A DNA stretch of 64,000 nucleotides from Thermus sp. 2.9 (GCF_000794385.1 NZ_JTJB01000030.1:1-64000); one strand, 5' to 3'; positions 12,372 to 22,801 are shown, counted from the stretch's first letter. The notes: generated by a model not told the origin, from the sequence alone. Made by a program: numbers and translations.

Positions 12372-12920
12372 ATGCCTCTGGACGTTGCCCTGAAGAAGAA
12401 GTACTACGAGGAGGTCCGGCCCGAGCTCATCCGCCGCTTCGGCTACCAGAACATCTGGGAGGTTCCCAGGCTGGTGAAGGTGGTGGTGAACCAGGGCCTG
12501 GGCGAGGCCAAGGAGGACGCCCGCATCCTGGAGAAGGCCTCCAAGGAGCTCGCCCTTATCACCGGCCAGAAGCCGGCGGTGACCCGGGCGAAGAAGTCCA
12601 TCTCCAACTTCAAGCTCCGCAAGGGCATGCCCATCGGCCTTCGGGTGACGCTGCGGGGGGACCGCATGTGGATCTTCCTGGAAAAGCTCCTCAACGTGGC
12701 CCTGCCCCGCATCCGCGACTTCCGGGGCGTGAACCCGGCAAGCTTTGACGGCCGGGGCAACTACAACCTGGGCCTCAAGGAGCAGCTCATCTTCCCCGAG
12801 GTCACCTACGATATGGTGGACGCCCTTAGGGGGATGGACATCGCGGTGGTCACCACCGCCAGGACCGACGAGGAGGCCAAGGCCCTTTTGGAGCTCTTGG
12901 GTTTTCCCTTCCGCAAGTGA
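12372..12920 (+). CDS. rplE: 50S ribosomal protein L5
   Basis: A 182-aa 5S rRNA-binding protein of the central protuberance that touches P-site tRNA. The sequences [19 protein letters not shown] and [20 protein letters not shown] identify it. Lies 1 nt after rplX. Confidence 0.98.
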   Translation: MPLDVALKKKYYEEVRPELIRRFGYQNIWEVPRLVKVVVNQGLGEAKEDARILEKASKELALITGQKPAVTRAKKSISNFKLRKGMPIGLRVTLRGDRMWIFLEKLLNVALPRIRDFRGVNPASFDGRGNYNLGLKEQLIFPEVTYDMVDALRGMDIAVVTTARTDEEAKALLELLGFPFRK

Positions 12921-12927
12921 GGCGAGC

Positions 12928-13113
12928 ATGGCGAGAAAAGCGCTGATTGAGAAGGCCAAGCGGACCCCTAAGTTCAAGGTGCGGGCCTACACCCGGTGCG
13001 TGCGGTGCGGGAGGGCCAGGAGCGTCTACCGCTACTTCGGTCTTTGCCGGCTCTGCCTGCGGGAGCTGGCCCACAAGGGGCAGCTTCCTGGGGTGAAGAA
13101 GGCCAGCTGGTAG
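12928..13113 (+). CDS. rpsZ: 30S ribosomal protein S14, zinc (type Z) form
   Basis: A 61-aa protein of the 30S head. The short form carries a zinc knuckle with cysteines 24, 27, 40 and 43 (CVRC and CRLC), as in Thermus and many thermophiles, instead of the longer cysteine-free form. The ATG at 12928 follows a GAGGCGAG ribosome-binding site. A gap of 68 nt separates it from rpsH. Confidence 0.98.
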   Translation: MARKALIEKAKRTPKFKVRAYTRCVRCGRARSVYRYFGLCRLCLRELAHKGQLPGVKKASW

Positions 13114-13181
13114 GCCGTGGCCGGTCGGGGGGGTTCCCTCGAGACCGCATGGCTTGGGAGTGAGGTAAAAGGAGAGAGGAA

Positions 13182-13598
13182 ATGCTGACGGACCCCATTG
13201 CCGACATGCTGACCCGGATACGCAACGCCACCCGGGTCTACAAGGAGAGCACCGAGGTGCCCGCCTCCCGCTTTAAGGAGGAGATCCTGAAGATCCTGGC
13301 GCGGGAGGGCTTCATCAAGGGGTACGAGCGGGTGGAGGTGGACGGCAAGCCCGTGCTGCGCATCCACCTGAAGTACGGCCCCAGGCGCCCCGGGCTTGAC
13401 CCCCGCCCCGAACAGGTCATCAAGCACATCCGGCGCATCAGCCGCCCGGGACGGCGGGTTTACGTGGGGGTGAAGGAGATCCCCCGGGTGCGCCGGGGTC
13501 TCGGGATCGCCATCTTGTCCACGCCCAAAGGGGTTCTCACCGACCGGGAGGCCCGCAAGCTGGGCGTGGGCGGCGAGCTCATCTGCGAGGTGTGGTGA
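13182..13598 (+). CDS. rpsH: 30S ribosomal protein S8
   Basis: A 138-aa protein binding 16S helix 21. [16 protein letters not shown] and the C-terminal [25 protein letters not shown] are signatures. An AAGGAGAGAGG site precedes it. S8 is the spc-operon repressor in E. coli; no obvious copy of its 16S-like binding site is seen in the 68-nt gap. Its TGA overlaps the rplF ATG. Confidence 0.98.
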   Translation: MLTDPIADMLTRIRNATRVYKESTEVPASRFKEEILKILAREGFIKGYERVEVDGKPVLRIHLKYGPRRPGLDPRPEQVIKHIRRISRPGRRVYVGVKEIPRVRRGLGIAILSTPKGVLTDREARKLGVGGELICEVW

Positions 13599-14140
13599 TG
13601 TCTAGGATTGGTCGGCTTCCCATTCCCCTGCCCAAGGGGGTCAGCGTGGAGGTGGCCCCGGGCCTGGTCAAGGTCAAGGGCCCCAAGGGCGAGCTTTCCG
13701 TGGCCATCTCCCCCGAGATGCGGGTGGTGGTGGAGGAGGGTGTGGTCCGGGTGGAGCGCCCTTCGGACGAGCGCCGCCACAGGAGCCTTCACGGCCTCAC
13801 CCGCACCCTCATCGCCAACGCGGTGAAGGGGGTGTCCGAGGGGTACGCCAAGGAGCTCCTCATCAAGGGCATCGGTTACCGGGCGCGGCTTGTGGGCCGG
13901 GCGGTGGAGCTTACCGTGGGCTACAGCCACCCCGTGGTGGTGGAGCCCCCGGAGGGGATCACCCTCGAGGTGCCCGAGCCCACCAGAATCCGGGTGGTGG
14001 GCATTGACAAGCAGCGGGTGGGCCAGGTGGCCGCCGACATCCGGGCCATCAAGAAGCCCAGCGCCTACCACGAAAAGGGCATCTACTACGCGGGCGAGCC
14101 CGTCCGCCTCAAGCCCGGCAAGGCCGGGGCCAAGAAGTAG
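13598..14140 (+). CDS. rplF: 50S ribosomal protein L6
   Basis: A 180-aa protein near the sarcin-ricin loop. The ATG at 13598 ([15 protein letters not shown]) is used; two upstream in-frame codons would add only MV. The duplicated fold and the ending [17 protein letters not shown] are present. Confidence 0.97.
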   Translation: MSRIGRLPIPLPKGVSVEVAPGLVKVKGPKGELSVAISPEMRVVVEEGVVRVERPSDERRHRSLHGLTRTLIANAVKGVSEGYAKELLIKGIGYRARLVGRAVELTVGYSHPVVVEPPEGITLEVPEPTRIRVVGIDKQRVGQVAADIRAIKKPSAYHEKGIYYAGEPVRLKPGKAGAKK

Positions 14141-14148
14141 GGGGGATT

Positions 14149-14487
<339 letters not shown>

Positions 14488-14497
14488 GGGGGGGACC

Positions 14498-14971
14498 ATG
14501 CCCGAGACCGACTTTGAAGAGAAGATGATCCTGGTGCGGCGCACCGCCAAGACCTACCAGGGCGGCCGCCGCTTCCGCTTCGGGGCCTTGGTGGTGGTGG
14601 GCGATCGGCAGGGCCGGGTGGGCCTGGGCCTGGGCAAGGCCAAGGAGGTGCCCTTGGCGGTGCAGAAGGCCGGGTACTACGCCCGCCGCAACATGGTGGA
14701 GGTGCCCATCCAAAACGGCACCATCCCCCACGAGATTGAGGTGGAGTACGGGGCGTCCAAGATCCTCCTGAAGCCCGCCGCCCCCGGCACCGGGGTGATC
14801 GCCGGGGCGGTGCCCCGGGCCATTTTGGAGCTGGCGGGCATCACCGACATCCTCACCAAGGAGCTGGGAAGCCGCAACCCCATCAACATCGCCTACGCCA
14901 CCATGGAAGCCCTGCGGCAGCTCCAGACCAAGGAGGACGTGAAGCGCCTCCGGAAGGGCGGGGAGGAGTGA
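14498..14971 (+). CDS. rpsE: 30S ribosomal protein S5
   Basis: A 157-aa protein important for decoding fidelity and mRNA entry. The dsRNA-binding-like fold with [21 protein letters not shown] and the [13 protein letters not shown] helix are seen. It is slightly shorter at the C-terminus than the T. thermophilus protein. Its TGA overlaps the start of rpmD. Confidence 0.98.
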   Translation: MPETDFEEKMILVRRTAKTYQGGRRFRFGALVVVGDRQGRVGLGLGKAKEVPLAVQKAGYYARRNMVEVPIQNGTIPHEIEVEYGASKILLKPAAPGTGVIAGAVPRAILELAGITDILTKELGSRNPINIAYATMEALRQLQTKEDVKRLRKGGEE

Positions 14972-15153
14972 TGGCTAAGCTCAAGGTCAAGTTGGTGAAA
15001 AGCCCCATCGGCTATCCCAAGGACCAGAAGGCGGCCCTGAAGGCCTTGGGACTCACCAAGTTGCAGAAGGAGAAGGTGTTGGAGGATACCCCGGCCATCC
15101 GGGGCAACGTGGCCAAGGTGGCCCACCTTCTCCGGGTGGAGGTGCTGGAATGA
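14971..15153 (+). CDS. rpmD: 50S ribosomal protein L30
   Basis: A 60-aa 23S-binding protein. The ATG at 14971 within the rpsE stop gives the family length; the GTG 3 nt earlier would add one residue. [18 protein letters not shown] is the core motif. Its stop overlaps rplO. Confidence 0.97.
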   Translation: MAKLKVKLVKSPIGYPKDQKAALKALGLTKLQKEKVLEDTPAIRGNVAKVAHLLRVEVLE

Positions 15154-15602
15154 AGCTCACCGACCTAAAGCCCAATCCCGGGGCGAACAAGAAGCGCAAG
15201 CGGGTGGGGCGGGGCCCTGGCTCCGGCCACGGCAAGACGGCCACCCGGGGTCATAAGGGGCAGAAGTCCCGCTCCGGTGGCCTCAAGGATCCCCGCCGCT
15301 TTGAGGGGGGGCGCTCCACCACCCTCATGCGCCTGCCCAAGCGGGGCATGCAGGGGCAGGTGCCGGGGGAGATCAAGCGCCCCAAGTACCAGGGGGTGAA
15401 CCTCAAGGACCTGGCCCGCTTTGAAGGGGAGGTGACCCCGGAGCTTCTCGTGCAGGCGGGCCTTCTGAAGAAGGGGTACCGGCTCAAGGTGCTGGGGGAA
15501 GGGGAGGCCAAACCCCTCAAGGTGGTGGCCCACGCCTTCTCCAAAAGCGCCCTGGAAAAGCTGAAGGCCGCGGGCGGGGAAGCCGTCCTCTTGGAGGGCT
15601 AA
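15150..15602 (+). CDS. rplO: 50S ribosomal protein L15
   Basis: A 150-aa late-assembly protein. The glycine- and arginine-rich N-terminal extension ([20 protein letters not shown]) penetrates 23S rRNA, and the C-terminal globular part follows. ATGA overlap with rpmD. Confidence 0.98.
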   Translation: MKLTDLKPNPGANKKRKRVGRGPGSGHGKTATRGHKGQKSRSGGLKDPRRFEGGRSTTLMRLPKRGMQGQVPGEIKRPKYQGVNLKDLARFEGEVTPELLVQAGLLKKGYRLKVLGEGEAKPLKVVAHAFSKSALEKLKAAGGEAVLLEG

Positions 15603-15603
15603 G

Positions 15604-16920
15604 ATGCTGAAGGCCTTCCGGAGCGCCCTCCAGATCCCCGAGCTTCGCCAGCGCATCCTCTTCACGCTCCTGGTCCTGGCCGCATACCGCCTGGGGGCCT
15701 TCATCCCCACCCCGGGGGTGGACCTGGATAAGGTCCAGGAGTTCTTGCGCACCACCCAAGGGGGGGTCTTCGGCATCATCAACCTCTTTTCCGGCGGTAA
15801 CTTTGAGCGCTTCTCCATCTTCGCCCTGGGCATCATGCCCTACATCACCGCCGCCATCGTCATGCAGCTTCTGGTGAACGTGGTGCCGGCGTTGGAGAAG
15901 CTATCCAAGGAAGGGGAGGAGGGCCGCCGCATCATCAACCAGTACACCCGCATCGGCGGCATCGCTCTGGGGGCCTTCCAGGGCTTCTTCCTGGCCACGG
16001 CCTTCTTGGGGGCGGAGGGGGGGAGGTTCCTCCTCCCCGGCTGGTCCCCGGGGCCCTTCTTCTGGCTGGTGGTGGTGGTCACCCAGGTGGCGGGGATCGC
16101 CCTCCTCCTCTGGTTGGCGGAGCGCATCACCGAGTACGGCATCGGCAACGGCACCAGCATGATCATCTTCGCCGGCATCGTGGTGGAATGGCTGCCGCAG
16201 CTGGTGCGCACCGCGGGCCTCATCCGCACCGGGGAGGTGAACCTGGTGGCCTTCCTCTTCTTCCTGGCCTTCATCGTGCTGGCCTTCGCCGGGATGGTGG
16301 CGGTGCAGCAGGCGGAGCGCCGCATCCCGGTGCAGTACGCCCGCAAGGTGGTGGGCCGCAGGGTGTACGGGGGCCAGGCCACCTACATTCCCATCAAGCT
16401 GAACGCCGCCGGGGTGATCCCCATCGTCTTCGCCGCCGCCATATTGCAGATCCCCATCTTCCTCGCTGCCCCCTTCCAGGACAACCCCGTGCTCCAGGCC
16501 ATCGCCAACTTCTTCAACCCCACCCATCTTTCCGGGCTCCTCCTCGAGGTCCTCCTCATCGTCCTCTTCACCTACGTCTACACCGCGGTGCAGTTTGACC
16601 CCAAGCGCATCGCCGAGTCCTTGCGGGAGTACGGGGGGTTCATCCCGGGCATCCGCCCTGGGGAGCCCACGGTGAAGTTCCTGGAGCACATCGTCTCCCG
16701 CCTCACCCTCTGGGGAGCCATTTTCCTGGGCCTGGTGGCGGCCTTGCCCCAGATCATCCAAAACCTCACCGGGGTGAGGAGCATCGCCTTCTCAGGGATC
16801 GGCCTGTTGATCGTGGTGGGGGTGGCCCTGGACACCCTGAGGCAGATTGAGAGCCAGCTGATGCTCAGGAACTACGAAGGGTTCCTTTCCAAGGGCCGCA
16901 TCCGCGGCCGCACGCGCTAG
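15604..16920 (+). CDS. secY: Preprotein translocase subunit SecY
   Basis: The 438-aa channel subunit of the Sec translocon. Ten membrane helices can be followed from AAYRLGAFIPTPGVD to the last helix before the tail GFLSKGRIRGRTR. The plug region (VFGIINLFSGGNFERFSIFALGIMPYI) and the ribosome/SecA-binding cytosolic loop RRIPVQYARKVVGRR are present. It follows rplO by 1 nt in the usual spc order. Confidence 0.98.
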   Translation: MLKAFRSALQIPELRQRILFTLLVLAAYRLGAFIPTPGVDLDKVQEFLRTTQGGVFGIINLFSGGNFERFSIFALGIMPYITAAIVMQLLVNVVPALEKLSKEGEEGRRIINQYTRIGGIALGAFQGFFLATAFLGAEGGRFLLPGWSPGPFFWLVVVVTQVAGIALLLWLAERITEYGIGNGTSMIIFAGIVVEWLPQLVRTAGLIRTGEVNLVAFLFFLAFIVLAFAGMVAVQQAERRIPVQYARKVVGRRVYGGQATYIPIKLNAAGVIPIVFAAAILQIPIFLAAPFQDNPVLQAIANFFNPTHLSGLLLEVLLIVLFTYVYTAVQFDPKRIAESLREYGGFIPGIRPGEPTVKFLEHIVSRLTLWGAIFLGLVAALPQIIQNLTGVRSIAFSGIGLLIVVGVALDTLRQIESQLMLRNYEGFLSKGRIRGRTR

Positions 16921-16928
16921 GAGGCGGA

Positions 16929-17483
16929 ATGGGGGAAGCGGTGATCTTCTTGGGGCCGCCGGGGGCGGGCAAGGGCACCCAGGCAGCCAGGCTTGCGGCG
17001 GAGCTGGGCTTTAAGAAGCTCTCCACCGGGGACATCCTGCGGGACCACGTGGCCCGGGGCACCCCCTTGGGCCAGCAGGTGAAGCCCATCATGGACCGGG
17101 GGGACCTGGTGCCGGATGACCTGATCCTGGCCTTGATCCGGGAGGAGCTTGCCGAGCGGGTGATCTTTGACGGCTTTCCCCGGACCTTGCCCCAGGCGGA
17201 GGCCCTGGACCGCCTCCTGAAAGAGACGGGCACCCGGCTTCTTGGGGTGGTGCTGGTGGAGGTGCCCGAGGGGGAGCTGGTCCGGCGCATGCTCAAGCGG
17301 GCGGAGCTGGAGGGCCGCTCCGACGACAACGAAGAGACCATAAGGCGCCGCCTCGAGGTCTACCGGGAGAAAACCGAGCCCCTCATCCAGTATTATGAGA
17401 AGACGGGCGCCCTGAAGCGGGTGGACGGCCTGGGCACGCCCGATGAGGTCTACGCCCGCATCCGGGCCGCCTTGGGAATCTGA
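16929..17483 (+). CDS. adk: Adenylate kinase
   Basis: A 184-aa kinase converting AMP plus ATP to two ADP. The P-loop is GPPGAGKG (9-16), with LSTGDILRDHV for AMP binding and the motif IFDGFPRTLPQAEALD. The LID is the short, cysteine-free form (RAELEGRSDDNEETIRRRL), so no zinc is bound. It lies in the secY-adk-map-infA order common in bacteria; its stop overlaps the map start. Confidence 0.97.
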   Translation: MGEAVIFLGPPGAGKGTQAARLAAELGFKKLSTGDILRDHVARGTPLGQQVKPIMDRGDLVPDDLILALIREELAERVIFDGFPRTLPQAEALDRLLKETGTRLLGVVLVEVPEGELVRRMLKRAELEGRSDDNEETIRRRLEVYREKTEPLIQYYEKTGALKRVDGLGTPDEVYARIRAALGI

Positions 17484-18250
17484 TGGCCATCAAGCTGAAA
17501 AGCCCCTGGGAGATTGAGCGCATGCGGGAGGCGGGCGCCCTCCTCACCGAGGTGGTGGAGGAGGTGGCCCGCCACGTGGAGCCGGGGATCACCACCAAGG
17601 AGCTGGACCGGATCGCCCACGCCGCCATCCTGAAGCGCAAGGCCAAGCCGGCCTTCCTCGGGCTCTACGGGTTTCCCGCCACCCTTTGCACCTCGGTGAA
17701 CGAGGTGGTGGTCCACGGCATCCCCTCGGACAAGCCTCTCCGGGAGGGGGATATCCTCTCCGTGGACGTGGGCCTCTTCTACGGGGGCTTCGCCGCCGAC
17801 ATGGCCCGCACCTTTCCCGTGGGGAAGGTTTCCCCCGAGGCACAAAGGCTCATCCAAGACACGGAGGCCGCCTTCTGGGAGGGGATGAAGTACCTCAGGC
17901 CCGGCTTCCGCATCGGGGACGTGGCCCACGCGGTGCAGACCTTCTTGGAAAGCCGGGGCTACGGGGTGGTGCGGGAGTTCGTGGGCCACGGGGTGGGCCG
18001 GGAAATCCACGAAGACCCCCAGCTCCCCAACTTCGGCAAGCCGGGCACGGGGCCCAAAATCCGCCCCGGCATGACCTTGGCCCTCGAGCCCATGGTCACC
18101 TTGCGCCCGGCGCCTGTGGTAATATTGGAAGATGGCTGGACGGCGAGCGCCGGCCAAGGCAACCTCGCCGCCCACTACGAGAACACCGTCTTGGTGACGG
18201 AGGAGGGCCCGGAGCTCCTCACCGGGGTTCCCCTGGTGCGGGCGCGGTAG
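17483..18250 (+). CDS. map: Methionine aminopeptidase, type I
   Basis: A 255-aa dimetal hydrolase removing the initiator methionine from new proteins. Metal ligands can be seen in [16 protein letters not shown] (two Asp), [12 protein letters not shown] (His), LALEPMVT (Glu) and [10 protein letters not shown] (Glu). There is no N-terminal SH3 or zinc extension. Its ATG overlaps the adk stop. Confidence 0.97.
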   Translation: MAIKLKSPWEIERMREAGALLTEVVEEVARHVEPGITTKELDRIAHAAILKRKAKPAFLGLYGFPATLCTSVNEVVVHGIPSDKPLREGDILSVDVGLFYGGFAADMARTFPVGKVSPEAQRLIQDTEAAFWEGMKYLRPGFRIGDVAHAVQTFLESRGYGVVREFVGHGVGREIHEDPQLPNFGKPGTGPKIRPGMTLALEPMVTLRPAPVVILEDGWTASAGQGNLAAHYENTVLVTEEGPELLTGVPLVRAR

Positions 18251-18257
18251 GAGGGGT

Positions 18258-18476
18258 ATGGCGAAGGAGAAGGACACCATTCGGGCGGAAGGCGTGATCA
18301 CCGAGGCTTTGCCCAACGCCACCTTTCGGGTAAAGCTGGACTCGGGACCGGAGATCCTGGCCTATATCTCCGGCAAGATGCGCATGCACTACATCCGCAT
18401 CCTGCCGGGGGACCGGGTGGTGGTGGAGATAACCCCCTACGACCCCACGCGGGGCCGCATCGTCTATAGAAAGTAG
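18258..18476 (+). CDS. infA: Translation initiation factor IF-1
   Basis: A 72-aa OB-fold protein that blocks the A site during initiation. [20 protein letters not shown] and [20 protein letters not shown] are the family signature. An AGGAGGGG site precedes it and 8 nt separate it from rpmJ. Confidence 0.98.
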   Translation: MAKEKDTIRAEGVITEALPNATFRVKLDSGPEILAYISGKMRMHYIRILPGDRVVVEITPYDPTRGRIVYRK

Positions 18477-18484
18477 GAGGCGCG

Positions 18485-18598
18485 ATGAAGGTACGGGCGT
18501 CGGTCAAGAAGATGTGCGAGAAGTGCAAGGTGGTGCGCCGGCACGGGCGGGTCTACGTGATCTGCGAAAACCCCAAGCACAAGCAACGGCAAGGTTAG
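18485..18598 (+). CDS. rpmJ: 50S ribosomal protein L36
   Basis: A 37-aa zinc protein with ligands C11, C14, C27 and H32. [17 protein letters not shown] and the ending NPKHKQRQG match exactly what is expected. It starts after AGGAGGCG and lies in its usual place between infA and rpsM. Confidence 0.98.
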   Translation: MKVRASVKKMCEKCKVVRRHGRVYVICENPKHKQRQG

Positions 18599-18611
18599 GT
18601 AAGGAGGCAAC

Positions 18612-18992
18612 GTGGCGAGGATTGCAGGCGTAGAGATTCCCAGGAACAAGCGGGTGGACGTGGCCCTCACCTACATCTACGGCATCGGGCCGGCCCGGGC
18701 CAAGGAGGCGTTGGAGAAGACGGGCATCAACCCCGCCACCCGGGTCAAGGACCTCACCGAGGCCGAGGTGGTGCGCCTCCGCGAGTACGTGGAGAACACC
18801 TGGAAGCTGGAAGGCGAGCTCCGGGCGGAGGTGGCCGCCAACATCAAGCGGCTCATGGACATCGGGTGCTACCGGGGGCTCAGGCACCGCCGGGGCCTGC
18901 CCGTGCGCGGCCAGCGCACCCGCACCAACGCCCGCACCCGCAAAGGACCCCGCAAGACCGTGGCGGGCAAGAAGAAGGCTCCGAGGAAGTAA
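18612..18992 (+). CDS. rpsM: 30S ribosomal protein S13
   Basis: A 126-aa head protein contacting P-site tRNA and forming bridge B1. It uses a GTG start behind [27 protein letters not shown] and the [19 protein letters not shown] region are diagnostic; a long basic tail follows. Confidence 0.98.
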   Translation: MARIAGVEIPRNKRVDVALTYIYGIGPARAKEALEKTGINPATRVKDLTEAEVVRLREYVENTWKLEGELRAEVAANIKRLMDIGCYRGLRHRRGLPVRGQRTRTNARTRKGPRKTVAGKKKAPRK

Positions 18993-19028
18993 TCCTAGGG
19001 CCAGCGGATACTCCGGTAGAGGGAGAGT

Positions 19029-19418
19029 ATGGCCAAGAAAACCACCAAGAAAAAGGTCAAGCGACAGGTCGCCAGCGGGAAGGCGTACATCCACGCCTCC
19101 TACAACAACACCATCGTCACCATCACCGACCCGGACGGCAACCCCATCACCTGGTCCTCGGGCGGGGTCATCGGCTACAAGGGGAGCCGCAAGGGCACCC
19201 CTTACGCCGCCCAGCTCGCGGCCATGGACGCCGCCAAGAAGGCCATGGCCTACGGCATGCAGAGCGTGGACGTGATCGTGCGGGGCACCGGGGCGGGCCG
19301 GGAGCAGGCCATCCGCGCCCTCCAGGCTTCGGGCCTCCAGGTGAAGTCCATCGTGGACGACACCCCCGTGCCCCACAACGGCTGCCGGCCCAAGAAGAAG
19401 TTCCGCAAGGCCTCTTAG
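19029..19418 (+). CDS. rpsK: 30S ribosomal protein S11
   Basis: A 129-aa platform protein near the E site. The motifs [20 protein letters not shown] and [23 protein letters not shown] are near-invariant. A 36-nt gap follows rpsM and contains no clear promoter. Confidence 0.98.
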   Translation: MAKKTTKKKVKRQVASGKAYIHASYNNTIVTITDPDGNPITWSSGGVIGYKGSRKGTPYAAQLAAMDAAKKAMAYGMQSVDVIVRGTGAGREQAIRALQASGLQVKSIVDDTPVPHNGCRPKKKFRKAS

Positions 19419-19431
19419 GGAGTGAGAGAAG

Positions 19432-20061
19432 ATGGGTCGTTACATTGGACCAGTTTGCCGTCTTTGCCGCCGGGAAGGAGTCAAGCTTTACCTCAAGGGG
19501 GAGCGGTGCTACAGCCCCAAGTGCGCCATGGAGCGCCGGCCCTATCCCCCGGGCCAGCACGGGCAGAAGCGGGCCCGCCGCCCTTCCGACTACGCGGTGC
19601 GCCTGCGGGAGAAGCAGAAGCTTCGCCGCATCTACGGGATCTCGGAAACCCAGTTCCGCAACCTCTTTGAAGAGGCGAGCCGGAAGAAGGGGGTCACGGG
19701 TACCGTCTTCCTGGGGCTTCTGGAGTCCCGGCTGGACAATGTGGTCTACCGCCTGGGCTTCGCCGCAAGCCGGCGCCAGGCCCGCCAGATGGTGCGCCAC
19801 GGCCACATCACCGTGAACGGGCGCCGGGTGGACCTGCCCGCCTACCGGGTGAAGCCGGGGGACGAGATCGCCATCGCCGAGGGGAGCAGGAACCTGGCCT
19901 TCATCCGGGAGAACCTCGAGGCCATGAAGGGCCGCAAGGTGGGTCCTTGGCTTTCCCTGGACGTGGAGAACATGAAGGGCAAGTTCCTCAGGCTCCCCGA
20001 CCGGGAGGATCTGGCCCTGCCGGTGAACGAGCAGCTGGTGATCGAGTTCTACTCCAGGTGA
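19432..20061 (+). CDS. rpsD: 30S ribosomal protein S4, zinc form
   Basis: A 209-aa primary 16S-binding protein. Its N-terminus holds a zinc site with cysteines 9, 12, 26 and 31, as in Thermus. An S4 RNA-binding domain ([20 protein letters not shown]) begins near residue 100. In E. coli S4 represses the alpha operon; a GC hairpin, but no pseudoknot I can recognise, lies downstream before rpoA. Confidence 0.98.
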   Translation: MGRYIGPVCRLCRREGVKLYLKGERCYSPKCAMERRPYPPGQHGQKRARRPSDYAVRLREKQKLRRIYGISETQFRNLFEEASRKKGVTGTVFLGLLESRLDNVVYRLGFAASRRQARQMVRHGHITVNGRRVDLPAYRVKPGDEIAIAEGSRNLAFIRENLEAMKGRKVGPWLSLDVENMKGKFLRLPDREDLALPVNEQLVIEFYSR

Positions 20062-20067
20062 GGTTTT

Positions 20068-20090
20068 GGGGCCCGGGCGGACCGGGCCCC
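20068..20090 (+). promoter_or_regulatory. rpsD-rpoA intercistronic hairpin
   Basis: A perfect 9-bp GC stem with a 5-nt loop (20068-20076 with 20082-20090). There is no U-tract, so it probably affects mRNA processing or pausing rather than ending transcription. Confidence 0.6.
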
Positions 20091-20113
20091 CATTGCCCCT
20101 TTAGAGGAGGCCT

Positions 20114-21052
20114 ATGTTAGAGAGCAAGCTGAAAGCCCCGGTCTTCACGGTGCGAACCCAGGGGCGGGAGTACGGGGAGTTCGTCTTGGAGCCCCTGGAG
20201 CGGGGGTTTGGCGTCACCCTGGGCAACCCCTTGCGGCGCATCCTCCTTTCCTCCATCCCCGGGACCGCGGTCACCAGCGTCTACATTGAGGACGTCCTGC
20301 ACGAGTTCTCCACCATCCCCGGAGTGAAGGAGGACGTGGTGGAGATTGTTCTGAACCTGAAGGAGCTGGTGGTCCGCTTCTTGGACCCCAAGATGCAGAC
20401 CACCACCCTGGTCCTGCGGGCGGAAGGCCCCAAGGTGGTCACCGCCCGGGACTTCACCCCTTCTAGCGACGTGGAGATCCTGAACCCCGACCTCCCCATC
20501 GCCACCCTCGAGGCGGGGGGGAAGCTCTACATGGAGGTCCGGGTGGACCGCGGGGTGGGGTACGTGCCGGCGGAGCGCCACGGCATCAAGGACCGCATCA
20601 ACGCCATCCCCGTGGACGCCATCTTTTCCCCGGTGCGCCGGGTGGCCTTCCAGGTGGAGGACACCCGCTTGGGCCAGCGCACGGATTTGGACAAGCTCAC
20701 CCTGCGCATCTGGACCGACGGCTCCGTCACCCCCCTGGAGGCCTTGAACCAGGCGGTGGAGATTCTGAAGGAGCACCTTTCCTACTTCGCCAACCCCCAG
20801 GCCACCGCCTTGCCCACCCCGGAACCCGTGGCCGAGCGGGTGGAGAAGGAGGAGGACCTGGACCTGCCCCTGGAGGAGCTCGGGCTTTCCACCCGGGTTT
20901 TGCACAGCCTCAAGGAGGAGGGGATTGAGTCGGTGCGGGCCCTTTTGGCCCTCAACCTCAAGGACCTCCGCAACATCCCCGGCATCGGGGAAAGAAGCCT
21001 GGAGGAGATCCGCGAGGCCCTGGCCAAGCGGGGCTTCGCCTTGAAGGAGTGA
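20114..21052 (+). CDS. rpoA: RNA polymerase subunit alpha
   Basis: A 312-aa subunit that nucleates RNA polymerase assembly. The N-terminal domain has the motifs [21 protein letters not shown] and [13 protein letters not shown]; the C-terminal domain with its helix-hairpin-helix ([18 protein letters not shown]) follows a short acidic linker. It is preceded by TAGAGGAGG. Position between rpsD and rplQ is the standard alpha-operon order. Confidence 0.98.
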   Translation: MLESKLKAPVFTVRTQGREYGEFVLEPLERGFGVTLGNPLRRILLSSIPGTAVTSVYIEDVLHEFSTIPGVKEDVVEIVLNLKELVVRFLDPKMQTTTLVLRAEGPKVVTARDFTPSSDVEILNPDLPIATLEAGGKLYMEVRVDRGVGYVPAERHGIKDRINAIPVDAIFSPVRRVAFQVEDTRLGQRTDLDKLTLRIWTDGSVTPLEALNQAVEILKEHLSYFANPQATALPTPEPVAERVEKEEDLDLPLEELGLSTRVLHSLKEEGIESVRALLALNLKDLRNIPGIGERSLEEIREALAKRGFALKE

Positions 21053-21056
21053 GACC

Positions 21057-21413
21057 ATGCGCCACCTAAAGTCTGGAAGGAAGCTAAACCGCCACTCTTC
21101 CCACCGCCTGGCCCTTTACCGCAACCAGGCCAAAAGCCTCCTGACCCACGGCCGCATCACCACCACCGTGCCCAAGGCCAAGGAGATCACCGGCTTCGTG
21201 GACCACCTGATCCACTTGGCCAAGCGGGGGGACCTGCACGCCCGCCGCCTGGTGCTCCGGGACCTGCAGGACGTGAAGCTGGTGCGAAAGCTCTTTGACG
21301 AGATCGCCCCCAAGTACCAAAACCGCCCCGGGGGGTACACCCGGGTCCTCAAGCTGGCGGAGCGCCGCCGGGGGGACGGGGCGCCCTTGGCCCTGGTGGA
21401 GCTGGTGGAGTAG
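21057..21413 (+). CDS. rplQ: 50S ribosomal protein L17
   Basis: A 118-aa tunnel-exit protein. [20 protein letters not shown] and [16 protein letters not shown] are the family signature. Last gene of the cluster; a terminator follows 17 nt later. Confidence 0.98.
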   Translation: MRHLKSGRKLNRHSSHRLALYRNQAKSLLTHGRITTTVPKAKEITGFVDHLIHLAKRGDLHARRLVLRDLQDVKLVRKLFDEIAPKYQNRPGGYTRVLKLAERRRGDGAPLALVELVE

Positions 21414-21429
21414 GGCGAACGGGAAGGCG

Positions 21430-21459
21430 TGGGGGGCGGCCACGCCCCCTAGCTTTTTT
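21430..21459 (+). terminator. Terminator of the ribosomal cluster
   Basis: An 8-bp stem including one G-U pair (21430-21437 with 21444-21451) and a run of six T (21454-21459). It overlaps the last codons of the convergent gene on the other strand. Confidence 0.75.
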
Positions 21460-21925
21460 CTTCCCCTTTGGGGGAAAGGAGCCTCAAAAGCTGGTCCTCC
21501 AGCTCGCCAATGTAGGCGGCCAAGGTGTTCCCGTGCTTCTCCAGGGTTTCGGCGATGCGGGCCTCGAGGGCCCGGATCTCCTCCTTTTCCGCCTCCTTCA
21601 AGCGGGCGAACTCCGCCTCCAGGTAGCGCCTGAGCTCCGTGTAGCGGCTTTGCTCGGCGTCTTCCGCAAGCTTCTTGTACTGGAGGACCTCCCGGGCGTA
21701 GCGGCGCACCTCCAAGAGGGCGGCCGTTTCCAGGCCGATGGTGAAGAGGAGGTAAAGGAGGGAAACCACCCCCAGGGCCACCACGAGGACGAGGCCCAAG
21801 GGGGCCTCCACCCGGGTGAGGCCCAAGGACAAGGGGGCGGGCCGGGTGATCTCCCCCCAGTTGAGCCAGGCGAAAAGGGCGAGGAGGAGAAGGAAAAAGA
21901 GGGCGAAGAGGGTACGCGCGCTCAT
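21449..21925 (-). CDS. LapA-like (DUF1049) membrane protein
   Basis: A 158-aa protein. The ATG at 21925 follows GGAGGT on the minus strand and gives MSARTLFALFFLLLLALFAWLN. Two membrane helices (about 4-22 and 42-65) enclose the short NWGEITRPAPLSLG loop typical of LapA/DUF1049 proteins, and the second half is a long charged coiled coil (about 75-150). In Proteobacteria LapA helps control lipopolysaccharide assembly; Thermus lacks classical LPS, so an envelope scaffold role is only inferred. It is convergent with rplQ. Confidence 0.65.
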   Translation of the reverse strand: MSARTLFALFFLLLLALFAWLNWGEITRPAPLSLGLTRVEAPLGLVLVVALGVVSLLYLLFTIGLETAALLEVRRYAREVLQYKKLAEDAEQSRYTELRRYLEAEFARLKEAEKEEIRALEARIAETLEKHGNTLAAYIGELEDQLLRLLSPKGEEKS

Positions 21926-21953
21926 AAGACCTCCATGAAGCACCTGGGGGGAT

Positions 21954-21959
21954 TATACT
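21954..21959 (+). promoter_or_regulatory. -10 box TATACT
   Basis: TATACT lies 8 nt before the ATG at 21968 with no Shine-Dalgarno sequence between, consistent with a leaderless transcript. Confidence 0.55.
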
Positions 21960-21967
21960 CCCTTGCC

Positions 21968-22801
21968 ATGGGCTACCTCTTTTTGCTCCTCGCCGCCTTC
22001 TTGTGGGGCCTTATTGGCCCGGTGAGCCGCCTGGCCTTCCAGGAAGGGCTTTCCCCCCTCTTGGTGGCCTTCTTCCGCGCGGGGATCGCCTGGGCCTTCT
22101 TCGCCCTCCACGCCGCGCTTTTGCGCCAGGTCAGGGTGGCGCCGCGGGACCTACCCGTCCTCCTCCTCTTCGGTTTGGTGGGGGTTTCCCTCTTCTACGG
22201 GTCCTACCAGCTGGCGGTGGGGTACGGGGGGGCGGCGTTGGCCTCGGTCCTCCTCTACACCGCCCCCGCCTGGGTGGCCCTCCTTTCCTCCTTGGTCCTC
22301 AAGGAGCCCTTGGACCGGGTGGGGGCCTTGGCCGTGGTCCTCACCCTCCTCGGGGTGGGGCTCATGGGCCTGGGCGGGGGGAGCGAGGTGCGGGCCGGGC
22401 CTTTGGCCCTTTTCTTCGGCCTCCTTTCCGGCTTCACCTACGCCCTTTACTACATCTTCGGCAAGCTCTACCTGCCCCGCTACGCCACCCCCACCCTTTT
22501 CCTTTACGCCCTGCCCGTGGGGGCGTTGGGGCTTCTGCCCTTCGTGGACTTCGTTCCCCTAAGCCCCAAGGCCCTTCTCGCCCTCCTTTTCCTCGGGGGC
22601 TTCTCCACCTATGGGGCCTACCTGGCCTACTACGCCGGGCTCAAGCGCCTTCCCGCCACCCGGGCCAGCGTGGTGGCCACCCTCGAGCCCGTGGTGGCCA
22701 ACTTCTTTGCCTTCTTCCTCTTTAGAGAGGTCCTTTCCCCCTTGGGCTACCTGGGGGCGCTTCTGGTCCTCTTGGCGGTCCTCCTTTCGGTGCGGCGGTA
22801 G
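21968..22801 (+). CDS. EamA/DMT-family transporter
   Basis: A 277-aa inner-membrane protein with two EamA repeats and about ten membrane helices. The first repeat starts MGYLFLLLAAFLWGLIGPVSRLAF; the second contains LLSGFTYALYYIFGKLYL and ends near TRASVVATLEPVVANFFAFF, the usual signature. The ATG at 21968 is set by the -10 box just upstream; the frame upstream is only antisense to the neighbour. Family members export amino acids, nucleotides or metabolites. The substrate is unknown. Its TAG stop is also the start of the -10 box of the next gene. Confidence 0.85.
   Translation: MGYLFLLLAAFLWGLIGPVSRLAFQEGLSPLLVAFFRAGIAWAFFALHAALLRQVRVAPRDLPVLLLFGLVGVSLFYGSYQLAVGYGGAALASVLLYTAPAWVALLSSLVLKEPLDRVGALAVVLTLLGVGLMGLGGGSEVRAGPLALFFGLLSGFTYALYYIFGKLYLPRYATPTLFLYALPVGALGLLPFVDFVPLSPKALLALLFLGGFSTYGAYLAYYAGLKRLPATRASVVATLEPVVANFFAFFLFREVLSPLGYLGALLVLLAVLLSVRR

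Noticed and set aside
21533-21967. Long N-terminal extension of the EamA transporter
   Set aside because: The extension is antisense to the LapA-like gene and rich in Gly/Glu; the true start at 21968 follows a -10 box and begins the first membrane helix.
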